DNA of 64,000 bases, taken from NCBI RefSeq assembly GCF_036199905.1, contig NZ_CP108109.1, positions 7,010,501 to 7,074,500 on the forward strand, given 5' to 3'. Source of the stretch: Streptomyces sp. NBC_00223 (lineage in GTDB: Bacteria > Actinomycetota > Actinomycetes > Streptomycetales > Streptomycetaceae). Below the pieces are notes generated by a model. That model saw only the letters and a program-made list of their open reading frames with translations, was not told where the DNA came from and ran no database searches. Below are positions 1 through 15,915 of this stretch, piece after piece; position 1 is the first letter of the stretch; the number at the start of each line of letters is the position of its first letter. The translations under genes and the position numbers were made by a program.

Positions 1-3000
1 GCGCGAACTCGGGCGCCTCCCGGGAGGACACGCCCGCCGAGCCGGGCATGTCGCCCGGCGCGACGCCCGCAGATACGGGTGCCGCCCGCGTGGGCGGAGT
101 CTCCGGGTCGGAAGGCCGCTCCCGGGCCACCGGAAGCAGCACAGGAGCCGCCGGTGAGGCGACCGTGTGGGTCGTGGCCGGGGGGAGTGGGGAGGCGTTG
201 CGGGCGCAGGCGGGGCGGCTGCGGGCGTGGGTCGAGGACCGCGTGTCCGCCCCCACTCCGCCGGAAGGGCTCGCGGCGATCGGCGCCGCGCTCGCCACCA
301 CCCGTACCGCCTTCCCGTACCGCGCCGCCGTCGTCGGCGCGGACCGCGACGCCCTGCTCGGCGGGCTCGCCGCCCTCGCCGAGGGCGAGCCGCAGCCCGG
401 CCTCGTGACCGGTACGGCCGCCGACCCCGGCCGTACCGTGTTCGTCTTCCCCGGCCAGGGCTCGCAGTGGATCGGCATGGCGGCCGGCCTGCTGGACGCC
501 TCCCCGGTGTTCCGGGACCACATCGCCGCCTGCGAGAAGGCCCTCGCGCCGCACACCGACTGGTCGTTGACCGACGTGCTGCGCGACCCGGCCGCCACCG
601 CGCTGGACCGCGTGGACGTCGTACAGCCCGCCCTCTTCGCCGTGATGACCTCGCTCGCCCGGCTCTGGGAGGCCCACGGCGTGCGCCCCGACGCCGTCGT
701 CGGCCACTCGCAGGGCGAGATCGCCGCCGCGTACATCGCGGGCGCGCTCTCACTGGAGGACGCCGCCCGCGTCGTGGCCCTGCGCGCGCGGGCGATCACC
801 GGCCTGGCCCGCGAGGGCGGCATGGCCTCCGTACCGCTGCCCGCCGCCGAGGTGGAACGCCGACTGGCCGGACACGAGGGCGAGTTGAGCGTCGCCGCGG
901 TCAACGGCCCGGACACCACGGTCGTCGCCGGGGACCGCGGGCCCCTGGAGGAGCTGGTCGCCCGCTGGACCGAGGACGGCGTACGGGTCCGGCTCATCCC
1001 CGTCACCTACGCCTCGCACTCGCCGCACGTCGAGGAGATCCGCGAGGCCGTGCTCGACGCGCTGACCGGCATCGCGCCGCGCACCTCGGCCGTGCCCTTC
1101 TACTCGACCGTGACCGGGGGCCTGCTGGACACCGCGGCCCTGGACGCCGCCTACTGGTACCGCAATCTGCGGCAGACCGTACGGTTCGACGCGGCCGTCG
1201 CCGCCGCGGCCGCCGACGGGCACCGCGCGTTCGTGGAGTCGAGCCCGCACCCCGTGCTCACCGTCAGTGTGCAGCGCACCCTGGAGGACGCCGGGGTCAC
1301 CGCCGCCGTCAACGGAACGCTGCGCCGGGACACGGGCGGCTGGGACCGCTTCCTCACCGCGCTCGCCGAGGCCCACACCGCGGGCGTGGCCGTGGACTGG
1401 GGGGCCGTCTTCCCGGCCCGCCGCCCGGCCGACCTGCCGGAGCTGCCGACGTACGCCTTCCAGCACGAGTCCTACTGGCTCACCGCCCCCGAGCCGGCCG
1501 GTGACGCCGGAGCCCTCGGCCTCGGCCGCAGCGAACACCCGCTGATCGGCGCGGCCGTCAAGCTCCCCGACGGCGCCGGGGCCGTGCTCACCACCCGGCT
1601 CTCGCTGCGCACCCACCCCTGGCTCGCCGACCACGCGGTGCTCGGCACCGCGCTGCTGCCCGGCACGGCCTTCGTCGAGCTCGCCCTGCACGCAGGAGAC
1701 CTGGCGGACACCGGGCGGATCGAGGAACTGACGCTGCACGCCCCGCTGTTGCTGCCGGAGCAGGGCGCGGTACGGCTGCGTACGGTCGTCGGGCCCGCCG
1801 ACGACAGCGGCCGCCGGCCGGTGACCGTGCACGCGCAGCCGGACGGCGGCCCGGAGGACGCCCCCTGGACCCGGCACGCGAGCGGCCATCTGACGGTCAG
1901 TCAAGCAATCGGCGCGGATGACGACGTACGCCCGCCCGCGGCCGCGACCACCGTCACCCCCGAGGAGCTGTACGCGGGGCTCGCCGCGCTCGGTTACGAC
2001 TACGGCCCGGCCTTCCGCGCGGTCCGCGCCGCCTGGCGGCACGGCGACGACCTCTACGCCGAGGTCGCGCTGAGCCCGGACACCCCGGACACGGGGGACG
2101 CCGCCGCCTTCGGCCTGCACCCCGCCCTGCTGGACGCCGCCCTGCACCCGGCGGTCGGCCTGACCGGCGGCGACAACACCCGACTGCCGTTCAGCTGGTC
2201 CGGCGTGGAGCTGCACGCCGTGGGCGCGGGCGCGCTGCGGGTCCGGATCAGCCCGGACCCGGAGCGGCCCGACACCGTACGCGTCACCGCCGCCGACAGC
2301 GAAGGGCGGCCCGTGGTCACCGTGGACGCGCTGGCCCTGCGGCCGCTGTCGCCCGAACAGTTCGCCCCGGCGGCGGACGACAGCCTCTACGTACTCGACT
2401 GGCTGCCGGTGGCCGAGGCCAACGGCGCCGACACCACGCCGAGTTGGGCGGTGGTCGGCCCCGGCGGCGAGCACCGCGACCTGCCCGCGCTCGGTACGGC
2501 CCTCGCCGCCGGAGCGCCCCTGCCCGACCTCGTCTTCCTGCCGCAGGGCGGATACGGCGACGAGCCGGTCGGCGACGCCCACCACACCACCGCGCATCTG
2601 CTCGACCTGCTCCAGGACTGGCTGGCCGACGAGCGGTACACCGCGACCCGGCTGGTCGTCGTCACCCGCCGCGCGGCGCTGCCGGGACCGGACGCTGCGG
2701 GCACGGCCTCGCTCGGCCAGTCGCCTGCGTGGGGCCTGGTGCGCTCGGCCCAGTCCGAGCACCCCGGCCGCTTCGTCCTGATCGACACCGACACGCCCGA
2801 GGACGCCCCCGACTACCCGGCGCTGGCCGCCGCCGTCGCCACCGGCGAACCCCAACTCGCGCTGAGCGGCGGCGCGTTGTACGCACCCCGGCTCGGCCGC
2901 CCGCAGACCGCCGCGCTCACCGTCCCGGCCGGCCACCGGCTGGACGTCACCGCCGCCGGCACCCTGGAGAATCTGGCCGTGCTGCCCTACCCCGAGGCCG

Positions 3001-5213
3001 AACAGCCGCTCGCCGAGGGGCAGGTGAGGATCGCGCTGCGCGCCGCCGGGCTCAACTTCCGTGACGTGCTGATCGCGCTCGGCGTCTACCCGGGCGAGGC
3101 CAGGATCGGCATAGAGGGCGCGGGCGTGGTCACCGGGACCGGCCCCGGTGTCACCACGCTCGCCCCCGGCGACCGGGTGATGGGCCTGCTGCCCGGAGCG
3201 CTCGGCCCGGTCGCGGTCGCCGACCACCGGCTGCTGGCCCGCGTCCCCGAGGGCTGGACCTTCGCCCAGGCCGCCGCCGCGCCCGTGGCCTTCCTCACCG
3301 CCGCCTACGGACTGCTGGAACTCGGCGCGCTGGGGCCCGGCGAGTCCGTGCTCGTGCACGCGGCGGCCGGCGGTGTCGGCAGCGCCGCAGTCCAGCTCGC
3401 CGTGCACCACGGCGCCCGCGTGCTCGCCACCGCCTCTCCCGCCAAGTGGCCCGCGCTGCGCGCCCAGGGCGTCGACGCGGACCGGATCGCCTCCTCCCGC
3501 GACCCGCGCTTCGCCGACCGGCTGCGCGCGGCCGACCCCGGCCTCGCCGTGGACGTCGTGCTCAACGCCCTCGCGGGCGAGTTCACCGACGCCTCCCTCG
3601 AACTGCTCGGCGACGGCGGACGGTTCGTGGAGATGGGCAAGACCGACCCGCGCGACCCGGACCGGGTCGCCGCCGACCACCCCGGCGTCGTCTACCGGGC
3701 GTTCGACCTGCTGACCGTCGAACCCGCCGTGATCCAGCGGCTCTTCGCCGACCTGCTGCCGCTGTTCGCCTCGGGCGCGCTGACCCCGCCGCCCACCACG
3801 GTCTACGACCTCGCGCAGGCGCCCGACGCCTTCCGCGCGCTGAGCGCGGCGACCCTCGTCGGCAAGGCCGTACTGACCCTGCCGGTGCCGCTCGACCCCG
3901 GCGGCACCGTGCTGATCACCGGCGGCACCGGCACGCTCGGCGCACTCGTCGCCCGCCACCTGGTGACCCGGCACGGCGTACGGCACCTGCTGCTCGCCGG
4001 GCGGCGCGGTCCCGCCGCGCCCGGCGCCGACGCACTCGCGGCCGAACTCACCGCGCTCGGCGCCGAGGTGACCTTCGCGGCCGCCGACACTGCCGACCGC
4101 GCCGCCGTCGCCGGGCTCCTCGCGGGCGTCGACCCCGGCCGGCCGCTCACCGCGGTCGTGCACGCCGCCGGGGTGCTGGACGACGCCACCCTCGGCGAAC
4201 TGACCGCCCGGCAGGTCGAGTCGGTGCTGCGGCCCAAGGCCGACGCCGCCTGGCACCTGCACGAGCTGACCCGCGACGCCGACCTGGCGGCCTTCGTGCT
4301 CTTCTCCTCGGTCGCCGGAGTGCTCGGCAACCCCGGACAGGGCAACTACGCCGCCGCGAACACCTTCCTGGACGCCCTCGCCCGGCACCGGCACGCCCTC
4401 GGACTGCCCGCGCTCGCCCTGGACTGGGGCTACTGGGAGCAGAGCAGCGCCATGACCGGCCACCTCACGGACGCCGACGTCCACCGGATGGCCCGCTCGG
4501 GCCTGGCCCCGCTGCCCACCGCCGAAGGGCTCCAACTCCTGGACCGGGCACTGGAGTCGGCGCTCCCGGTACTCGTGCCCGCCAGGATCGACCGGGCGGC
4601 GGTGCGCTCGCGGGCCGCGGCCGGCACCCTGGCCCCGCCGCTGCGCGGCCTCGCCCCCCAGGTCCGCAGGACCGCGGCCGCCGCCGCGCCCGCGCCGGCC
4701 GTCGCCCCGCGCGGCGGCCCCGACCTGGCCGGGCTGTCCGAGGCCGAGCAGTACCGCGTACTGCTCGACCTCGTACGCGGCAACGCCGCCACCGTGCTCG
4801 GACACCGCGGCTCCGAGGCGATCGGGGCCGAACGCGGCTTCATGGACTCGGGGTTCGACTCGCTCACCGCCGTCGAGCTGCGCAACCGGCTCGCCTCGGC
4901 GGTCGGCGGCCCGCTGCCCAGCACCCTGCTCTTCGACCACCCCACCCCGGCCGCGCTCGCCCGGCACCTGCGGAGCCGGCTCGTACCGGAACAGGAGCAG
5001 GGCGACCCGCTGGAAGGGCTCGACCGGCTCGCCGACGCCCTGCTCGCCGACGAGGCCGCCCGCGCGCTGGCCGTACCCCGGCTGCGGGCGCTGCTGGCCA
5101 GGCTCGGCGCGTCCGACGGCGGCGCGGACGGCGACAGCGGCGGCCTCGACATGGACAGCGCCTCAGACGACGAACTCTTCGACTTCATCGAGAACGAACT
5201 CGGCACGTCGTGA
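1..5213 (+). CDS. Type I modular PKS (5' end outside window), last module AT-DH-ER-KR-ACP
   Basis: The reading frame is open from base 3, so the gene begins upstream; the window opens in the linker after a KS. Domains in order are AT (about nt 435-1330), DH (1540-2340), ER (2930-3860), KR (3895-4440) and ACP (4735-4980). The AT has GHSQG at its serine and a YASH motif, the methylmalonyl-CoA signature. DH has HxxxGxxxxP (HAVLGTALLP) and DAALH, so it looks active. The ER has the NADPH-binding HAAAGGVGSAA motif. The KR has GGTGTLGAL and LDD, typical of B-type ketoreductases. The ACP carries GFDSLTAVEL. This module should add a fully reduced methyl-branched unit. The C-terminus is an acidic docking tail ending DELFDFIENELG, for hand-over to the next PKS. 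The module assignment is solid; the identity of the product is inference. Confidence 0.95.
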   Translation, partial: ANSGASREDTPAEPGMSPGATPADTGAARVGGVSGSEGRSRATGSSTGAAGEATVWVVAGGSGEALRAQAGRLRAWVEDRVSAPTPPEGLAAIGAALATTRTAFPYRAAVVGADRDALLGGLAALAEGEPQPGLVTGTAADPGRTVFVFPGQGSQWIGMAAGLLDASPVFRDHIAACEKALAPHTDWSLTDVLRDPAATALDRVDVVQPALFAVMTSLARLWEAHGVRPDAVVGHSQGEIAAAYIAGALSLEDAARVVALRARAITGLAREGGMASVPLPAAEVERRLAGHEGELSVAAVNGPDTTVVAGDRGPLEELVARWTEDGVRVRLIPVTYASHSPHVEEIREAVLDALTGIAPRTSAVPFYSTVTGGLLDTAALDAAYWYRNLRQTVRFDAAVAAAAADGHRAFVESSPHPVLTVSVQRTLEDAGVTAAVNGTLRRDTGGWDRFLTALAEAHTAGVAVDWGAVFPARRPADLPELPTYAFQHESYWLTAPEPAGDAGALGLGRSEHPLIGAAVKLPDGAGAVLTTRLSLRTHPWLADHAVLGTALLPGTAFVELALHAGDLADTGRIEELTLHAPLLLPEQGAVRLRTVVGPADDSGRRPVTVHAQPDGGPEDAPWTRHASGHLTVSQAIGADDDVRPPAAATTVTPEELYAGLAALGYDYGPAFRAVRAAWRHGDDLYAEVALSPDTPDTGDAAAFGLHPALLDAALHPAVGLTGGDNTRLPFSWSGVELHAVGAGALRVRISPDPERPDTVRVTAADSEGRPVVTVDALALRPLSPEQFAPAADDSLYVLDWLPVAEANGADTTPSWAVVGPGGEHRDLPALGTALAAGAPLPDLVFLPQGGYGDEPVGDAHHTTAHLLDLLQDWLADERYTATRLVVVTRRAALPGPDAAGTASLGQSPAWGLVRSAQSEHPGRFVLIDTDTPEDAPDYPALAAAVATGEPQLALSGGALYAPRLGRPQTAALTVPAGHRLDVTAAGTLENLAVLPYPEAEQPLAEGQVRIALRAAGLNFRDVLIALGVYPGEARIGIEGAGVVTGTGPGVTTLAPGDRVMGLLPGALGPVAVADHRLLARVPEGWTFAQAAAAPVAFLTAAYGLLELGALGPGESVLVHAAAGGVGSAAVQLAVHHGARVLATASPAKWPALRAQGVDADRIASSRDPRFADRLRAADPGLAVDVVLNALAGEFTDASLELLGDGGRFVEMGKTDPRDPDRVAADHPGVVYRAFDLLTVEPAVIQRLFADLLPLFASGALTPPPTTVYDLAQAPDAFRALSAATLVGKAVLTLPVPLDPGGTVLITGGTGTLGALVARHLVTRHGVRHLLLAGRRGPAAPGADALAAELTALGAEVTFAAADTADRAAVAGLLAGVDPGRPLTAVVHAAGVLDDATLGELTARQVESVLRPKADAAWHLHELTRDADLAAFVLFSSVAGVLGNPGQGNYAAANTFLDALARHRHALGLPALALDWGYWEQSSAMTGHLTDADVHRMARSGLAPLPTAEGLQLLDRALESALPVLVPARIDRAAVRSRAAAGTLAPPLRGLAPQVRRTAAAAAPAPAVAPRGGPDLAGLSEAEQYRVLLDLVRGNAATVLGHRGSEAIGAERGFMDSGFDSLTAVELRNRLASAVGGPLPSTLLFDHPTPAALARHLRSRLVPEQEQGDPLEGLDRLADALLADEAARALAVPRLRALLARLGASDGGADGDSGGLDMDSASDDELFDFIENELGTS

Positions 5214-5315
5214 CCACCACGAGCGGCGTGCCCGCAGCACCGGCCCGAGTACCGCAGAACCGGCCCGACTACCCCGAGTACCAAGGCCCGTACCGAGGAC
5301 AGAGGTTGATACCGC

Positions 5316-10939
<5,624 letters not shown>

Positions 10940-10943
<4 letters not shown>

Positions 10944-13900
10944 CGGCTACCACGGACGAGACCAAACTCGTCGACTACCTCAAGCGGGCCACCGCCGAAC
11001 TGCGCGACACCAGGCAGCGGTTGAGGGCCCTGGAGGACTCGCTGCGCGAGCCCGTCGCGATCGTGGGCATGGGCTGCCGGCTGCCGGGCGGCATCGACTC
11101 GCCCGAGCGGCTGTGGGAGGCGGTCTCCCAGGGCCGGGACGTGATCGGGGACTTCCCCGACAACCGCGGCTGGGACGTCGACGCGCTGTACGACCCGGAG
11201 TCGGACCGTCCCGGCACCTCCAAGGTCAAGGTCGGCGGCTTCGTCCACGACGCCGACCGCTTCGACGCCGCGTTCTTCGGCATCAGCCCGCGCGAGGCCC
11301 TGGGCATGGACCCGCAGCAGCGGCTGGTCCTGGAGACCTCCTGGGAGGCCCTTGAGCACGCCGGGATCGACCCGACGTCCCTGCGCGGCACCGCCACGGG
11401 CGTGTACGTCGGCGTGCTGTCGCAGGACTACCTGCTGCAGAACGGCCCCGCGCTCGCCGAGGTCGAGGGCTATCTCGCCACGGGTACGACGACCAGCGTG
11501 ATCTCCGGCCGCGTCGCGTACACCCTCGGCCTGGAGGGGCCCGCGGTCACCCTGGACACCGCCTGCTCGTCCTCGCTGGTCGCCCTCCACCAGGCCGCGG
11601 CGGCGCTGCGGGCCGGCGAGTGCTCGCTCGCCCTGGTCGGCGGGGTCACCGTGATGTCCTCGCCCGGGGTCTTCGTCGAGTTCTCCCGGCAGGGCGGCCT
11701 GGCCGCCGACGGGCGCTGCAAGGCGTTCGGGGACGACGCGGACGGTACCGGGTGGGCCGAGGGCGTGGGCATGCTCGTCGTCGAACGCCTCTCCGACGCC
11801 CGCCGTCTGGGCCACCAGGTGTGGGGCGTGATCCGCGGCTCGGCCGTCAACCAGGACGGTGCCTCCAACGGCCTGACCGCGCCCAACGGCCCCTCCCAGG
11901 AACGGGTGATCCGCGCCGCGCTCTCCGCCGCCGGGGTCGGCGCGGGCGACATCGACGCGGTCGAGGGCCACGGCACCGGCACCGTACTGGGCGACCCGAT
12001 CGAGGCGGGCGCGCTGCTCGCCACGTACGGCAGGGGCCGCGCCGACCGGCCGCTGCTGCTCGGCTCGCTCAAGTCCAACATCGGCCACACCCAGGCCGCC
12101 GCGGGCGTCGCCGGCGTGATGAAGATGGTGCTGGCGCTGCGGCACGGCGTCCTGCCGCCGACCCTGCACGCGGAGCGGCCCTCACGCCATGTCGACTGGG
12201 ACGGCAGCGGAGTGCGGCTGCTGACCCGGGAGACCGCTTGGCCCAGGGGCGAACGGGTCCGCCGGGCGGGCGTGTCGGCGTTCGGCATCAGCGGCACCAA
12301 CGCCCATGTCATCATCGAGGAGGCACCCGCCGAGGCCGAAGCGCCGACGGCGGAAGGCGACGGCGGCGAGCGGGCGGGGGAGGGCGGACTTTCCGTGTGG
12401 ACCCTCTCCGCGAAGTCGCCCGCCGCGCTGCGCGCCCAGGCCGAACGGCTGCGCGCCTGGGCCGAGTCCGCCCCCGGCCCGGACCTCCCCGGCACCGCGG
12501 CGGCGCTGGCCGCCACCCGTACCGCCTTCACCCACCGCGCCGCCGTGCTCGGCCGCGACCGGGCCGGCGTACTGGCCGGGCTCGGCGCGCTCGCCGCGGG
12601 CGAACCCGCCCCCGGCCTGGTCACCGGAACCCACCGCGGCCCCGGCCGTACCGCTTTCCTCTTCACCGGCCAGGGCAGCCAGCGCCCCCGCATGGGACAG
12701 GATCTGTACGAGACCTTCGGCGTCTTCGCCGCCTCCGTCGACGCCGCCTGCGCGCACTTCGCCCCGGTCCTCGGCCGGGACCCGCGCGAGCTGATGTTCG
12801 CCGCGCCCGGCAGCCCCGAGGCCGACCTGCTCAACAGCACCGTCTTCACGCAGGCGTCGCTGTTCACCCTCGAAGTGGCGCTCTTCCGCCTGGTGGAGTC
12901 CTTCGGGGTACGGCCCGATGTCGTCGTCGGCCACTCCATCGGCGAACTGGCCGCCGTCCACTGCGCGGGCGTGCTCTCCCTCGCCGACGCCTGCACCCTG
13001 GTCGCCGCCCGGGGCCGGCTCATGCAGTCGCTGCCGCAGGGCGGGGCGATGGTCGCGATGCAGGGGACCGAGGAGGAGATACGCGAGCTGCTGGCCGGCC
13101 AGGACGAGGCCGTGGACATCGCGGCCGTCAACGGGCCCGCCTCCGTGGTGATCTCGGGCGACGAGGACGCGGCCACCGCACTCGCCGGGCAGTGGCGGGC
13201 CCGGGGCCGCAAGACCAAGCGGCTGACCGTCAGCCACGCCTTCCACTCCCCGCACATGGAACCCGTGCTCGACGCCTTCCGGGCCGTCGCCGCCGGGCTC
13301 GACTTCCGCCCGGCCGCCGTCCCGGTCGTCTCCGACCTCACCGGCCGCCCGGCCACGGACGCGGAACTGGCCGACCCCGGTCACTGGGCCCGCCACATCC
13401 GGCACGCCGTCCGCTTCCACGACTGCGTACGACACCTCGCCGAGCGGGGAGTGGACCGCTTCCTGGAACTGGGCCCGGACGCCGTACTGACCCCGATGGC
13501 CAACGAGACGCTGCTCGCCGTACGCAAGGAGAGCGGTACGGAGGCCGCGGCGCCGTTCCTGACCGGGCTGCTGCGCTCCGGGCAGCCGGAGGTGACCACC
13601 GCGCTGACCGCGCTGGCCGGGCTGCACACGGACGGCGTCACCGTCGACTGGTCCGCCGCGCACGGCCCGCGTACGCCCCGGGTCGACCTGCCGACGTACG
13701 CCTTCCAGCGCCGCCGCTACTGGCCGCGGGCACTGCCCGGCCGGGTCGTCACGCTCGCGCCCGCCCCCGAAGAGGACAGCGACGCGACCGAGGAGACCGG
13801 GCCCGACACCGCCGCCCTGCTCGCGAAGCTCGGCGCCGCCGAACGCACCGAGCACGTCGGCCAACTCGTGCGGCGCTACGCCTCCCTGGTGCTCGGGCAC

Positions 13901-14092
13901 ACCGACTCCGGCGCGGTCACCGGCGCCGACGCCTTCCTCGACCTGGGCTTCACGTCCTTCTCCGCCCTGGAACTGCGCAACCGGCTCGCCGAGGTCACCG
14001 GCCTCGATCTGCCCGCGCTCGCCGTGTTCGAGAACCCGACCCCCGACGCCCTCGCCGCGTACATCGCGGCCGAATTCGACGAGGCCGCCTGA
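10940..14092 (+). CDS. Type I PKS, terminal module KS-AT(malonyl)-ACP without thioesterase
   Basis: A 1050-aa single-module PKS with docking helix (1-38), KS (Cys209 in DTACSSS, EGHGTGTVLGDP, KSNIGHT), AT and ACP only. The AT has GHSIG and HAFH, the malonyl-CoA signature, unlike the two upstream ATs. There is no reductive domain and no C-terminal TE, so the protein should hold a beta-ketoacyl chain on its ACP. In tetronate pathways such a chain is released by condensation with glyceryl-ACP, and the genes for that lie at 25116-30223. The ACP core reads LGFTSFSALEL, with Thr in place of the usual Asp before the phosphopantetheine serine. It overlaps the previous gene by ATGA and lies one base before the thioesterase gene. 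Confidence 0.96.
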
Positions 14093-14093
14093 C

Positions 14094-14906
14094 ATGCCCC
14101 CACGCTGGATCCGCCGCTTCCACGACGCGCCCGACGCGGACACCGTCATGGTGTGCTTCCCGCACGCGGGCGGCTCGGCCGGCTTCTACCATCCGCTCTC
14201 GCGCGCCCTGGCCCCCGGCACCCAGGTGCTCGCGGTGCAGTACCCGGGCCGCCAGGACCGGATGGCGGAACCGCCCCTCGGCGACGCCGGGTTGCTGGCC
14301 GACCGGGTCCACCGGGCGCTGATCCGGGAGACCTTCGCCGAGGAGGACCGAACGGGCGCACCGGACTTCGCCGACGGCGCTCTGCCCGGGCTGCGCGGCC
14401 GCCGGCTCGTCCTGTTCGGCCACAGCATGGGCGCCACCCTCGCCTTCGAGGTGGCGCTGCGCCTGGAGGCGGCCGGCACCCCGCCTGCCCTGCTCCTCGC
14501 CTCCAACCGCCGGGCGCCCTCGCTCCCCACCCACTCCGCGGTGCACACCTACGACGACGACGGCCTGATCGCCGAGCTGGGCCGGGTCGGCGGCACCGAA
14601 TCCGCGCTGTTCAGGAGCGGCGAACTGCTGCGGGCCGCGCTCCCGGCGCTGCGCGCCGACTACCGGGCCATCGAGACCCACCCGGTCACCACCGCCCGGC
14701 TCAGCACCCCGGTGGCCGTCCTGCTCGCCGAGGACGACCCGCTGACCGACCTCGAACAGGCCCTGGCCTGGCGTGACCACACCACCGGTCCGTTCACGCT
14801 CGGCGTGCTCCCCGGCGGGCACTTCTACTCCGGCGGCTGGACCCCCGACCTGCTGTCCGCCGTACGTACCCGGCTCGCGGGAACGAAGGTTGCTCAGCGA
14901 TTGTGA
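14094..14906 (+). CDS. Type II thioesterase
   Basis: A 270-aa alpha/beta hydrolase of the stand-alone thioesterase family that clears mis-primed or stalled acyl groups from PKS carrier domains. Visible family motifs are FPHAGGSAGFY near the N-terminus, YPGRQDR, the nucleophile GHSMG (Ser111), an Asp in LLAEDDPLTD and a C-terminal GGHFY histidine. It is a separate polypeptide one base after the terminal PKS, so it is probably in the same transcript and serves as an editing rather than a release enzyme. Abyssomicin-type clusters carry a similar gene. Family assignment is firm; the editing role is inferred from family. Confidence 0.93.
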   Translation: MPPRWIRRFHDAPDADTVMVCFPHAGGSAGFYHPLSRALAPGTQVLAVQYPGRQDRMAEPPLGDAGLLADRVHRALIRETFAEEDRTGAPDFADGALPGLRGRRLVLFGHSMGATLAFEVALRLEAAGTPPALLLASNRRAPSLPTHSAVHTYDDDGLIAELGRVGGTESALFRSGELLRAALPALRADYRAIETHPVTTARLSTPVAVLLAEDDPLTDLEQALAWRDHTTGPFTLGVLPGGHFYSGGWTPDLLSAVRTRLAGTKVAQRL

Positions 14907-14912
14907 AAACTC

Positions 14913-14924
14913 CGTGAATTCACG
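14913..14924. promoter_or_regulatory. Perfect 12-bp palindrome CGTGAATTCACG
   Basis: A self-complementary 12-mer lies just after the thioesterase stop and about 145 bases before the SARP start. It could be a regulator operator for the SARP promoter or part of a weak terminator; no T-run follows. The rest of 14925-15068 contains a TTGACG at 15003 with no convincing -10 partner. Confidence 0.3.
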
Positions 14925-15068
14925 CTTCCGTTCGCGCCGGAAAGGTGACGGCGGTCATACCCGGATATCCCCTCCTACGTAGTTTCTCTGATGTGGGCGC
15001 TCTTGACGGATGGCAAGCTGGATGCATCCCGGACGAAAAGAGAGTGCCGGTAGCTACGGGGGATCACA

Positions 15069-15839
15069 TTGAGGTATGAAATCCTGGGGCCGCTCCGCAT
15101 CGTGGACGGCACCGGAAATGCGGCGACCATCAGCGCGCACAAGGTGGAGGTGCTGCTGGCCACGCTGCTGATCAGATCCGATCAGGTGGTCACGGTCGAT
15201 CAGCTGATCAGCGAGATATGGGACCGTAATCCTCCGCTGAAGGTAAGGGCGTCCCTGCATGTGTACGTCTCGCAGTTACGCAAGATGCTCACCCGCCCCG
15301 GCGTGCCCACCCCGATCGTCACCCTGCCGGCCGGGTACATGCTGCGGGTCGGTCCCGACAGCCTGGATCTGCACGACTTCCAGCGCCTGATGTGCGACGG
15401 CCGCGCGCTCAGCCGCGAAGGTCTGTACCCCGAGGCCGCCCGCGCCTACGAGAGCGCGCTCGCCCTGCTGCGCGGGCCGGTGCTCGGCGACCTGTCCGAG
15501 GGCCCGATCGTGCGCGGCTTCGTCACCTGGCTGGAGGAGGCCAGGATCGAGTGCACGGAGATGGGGGTGGAGGCACAGCTCGCTCTGGGACGGCACCGCG
15601 AACTGATCGGCGACCTCTACGCGTTGACCGCCGAGTACCCGCTGCGCGAGTCGTTCCAGCGGCAGTTGATGCTCGCGCTGTACCGCGCGGAACGGCAGGC
15701 CGACGCACTGCGGGTCTATCAGGACGTACGCCGGGTGCTGCGCGAGGAGTTGGGCATCGAGCCGGGGCGGGCGCTGCGCAGGCTCCAGCACGCCATCCTC
15801 GCGGACGACGACGAGCTGAACCGCCAACTGGCCGGCTGA
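15069..15839 (+). CDS. SARP-family pathway activator (winged HTH + BTAD)
   Basis: A 256-aa Streptomyces antibiotic regulatory protein with an N-terminal OmpR-like DNA-binding domain (about 1-95, starting MRYEILGPLRI) and a bacterial transcriptional activation domain behind it. This is the short SARP form without ATPase. The start is TTG, placed by the purine-rich CGGGGGA about 7 bases upstream. Codon 70 (nt 15276-15278) is TTA leucine, so translation probably needs the bldA tRNA. The likely targets are the three promoters with 11-bp direct repeats at 19092, 21154 and 25034. It is convergent with the LAL gene across a strong hairpin. Confidence 0.93.
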   Translation: MRYEILGPLRIVDGTGNAATISAHKVEVLLATLLIRSDQVVTVDQLISEIWDRNPPLKVRASLHVYVSQLRKMLTRPGVPTPIVTLPAGYMLRVGPDSLDLHDFQRLMCDGRALSREGLYPEAARAYESALALLRGPVLGDLSEGPIVRGFVTWLEEARIECTEMGVEAQLALGRHRELIGDLYALTAEYPLRESFQRQLMLALYRAERQADALRVYQDVRRVLREELGIEPGRALRRLQHAILADDDELNRQLAG

Positions 15840-15843
15840 GCAC

Positions 15844-15879
15844 GGCGGGGGCGGGGGCGCCATGGCCCCCGCCCCCGCC
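15844..15879. terminator. Bidirectional hairpin terminator between SARP and LAL genes
   Basis: Two perfect 15-bp GC arms (15844-15858 and 15865-15879) flank the loop GCCATG. It sits between two convergent stops, as expected for a shared Streptomyces terminator without U-tract. Confidence 0.8.
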
Positions 15880-15915
15880 ACTCAGAACCGCCGGGCGAAC
15901 CCGCGCGCCCGGGGA

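Noticed and set aside
750..4967. Long open frame on the minus strand across the PKS (1405 codons)
   Set aside because: It mirrors the PKS coding frame in very GC-rich DNA and has no recognisable domain; such antisense frames recur opposite every long gene here.
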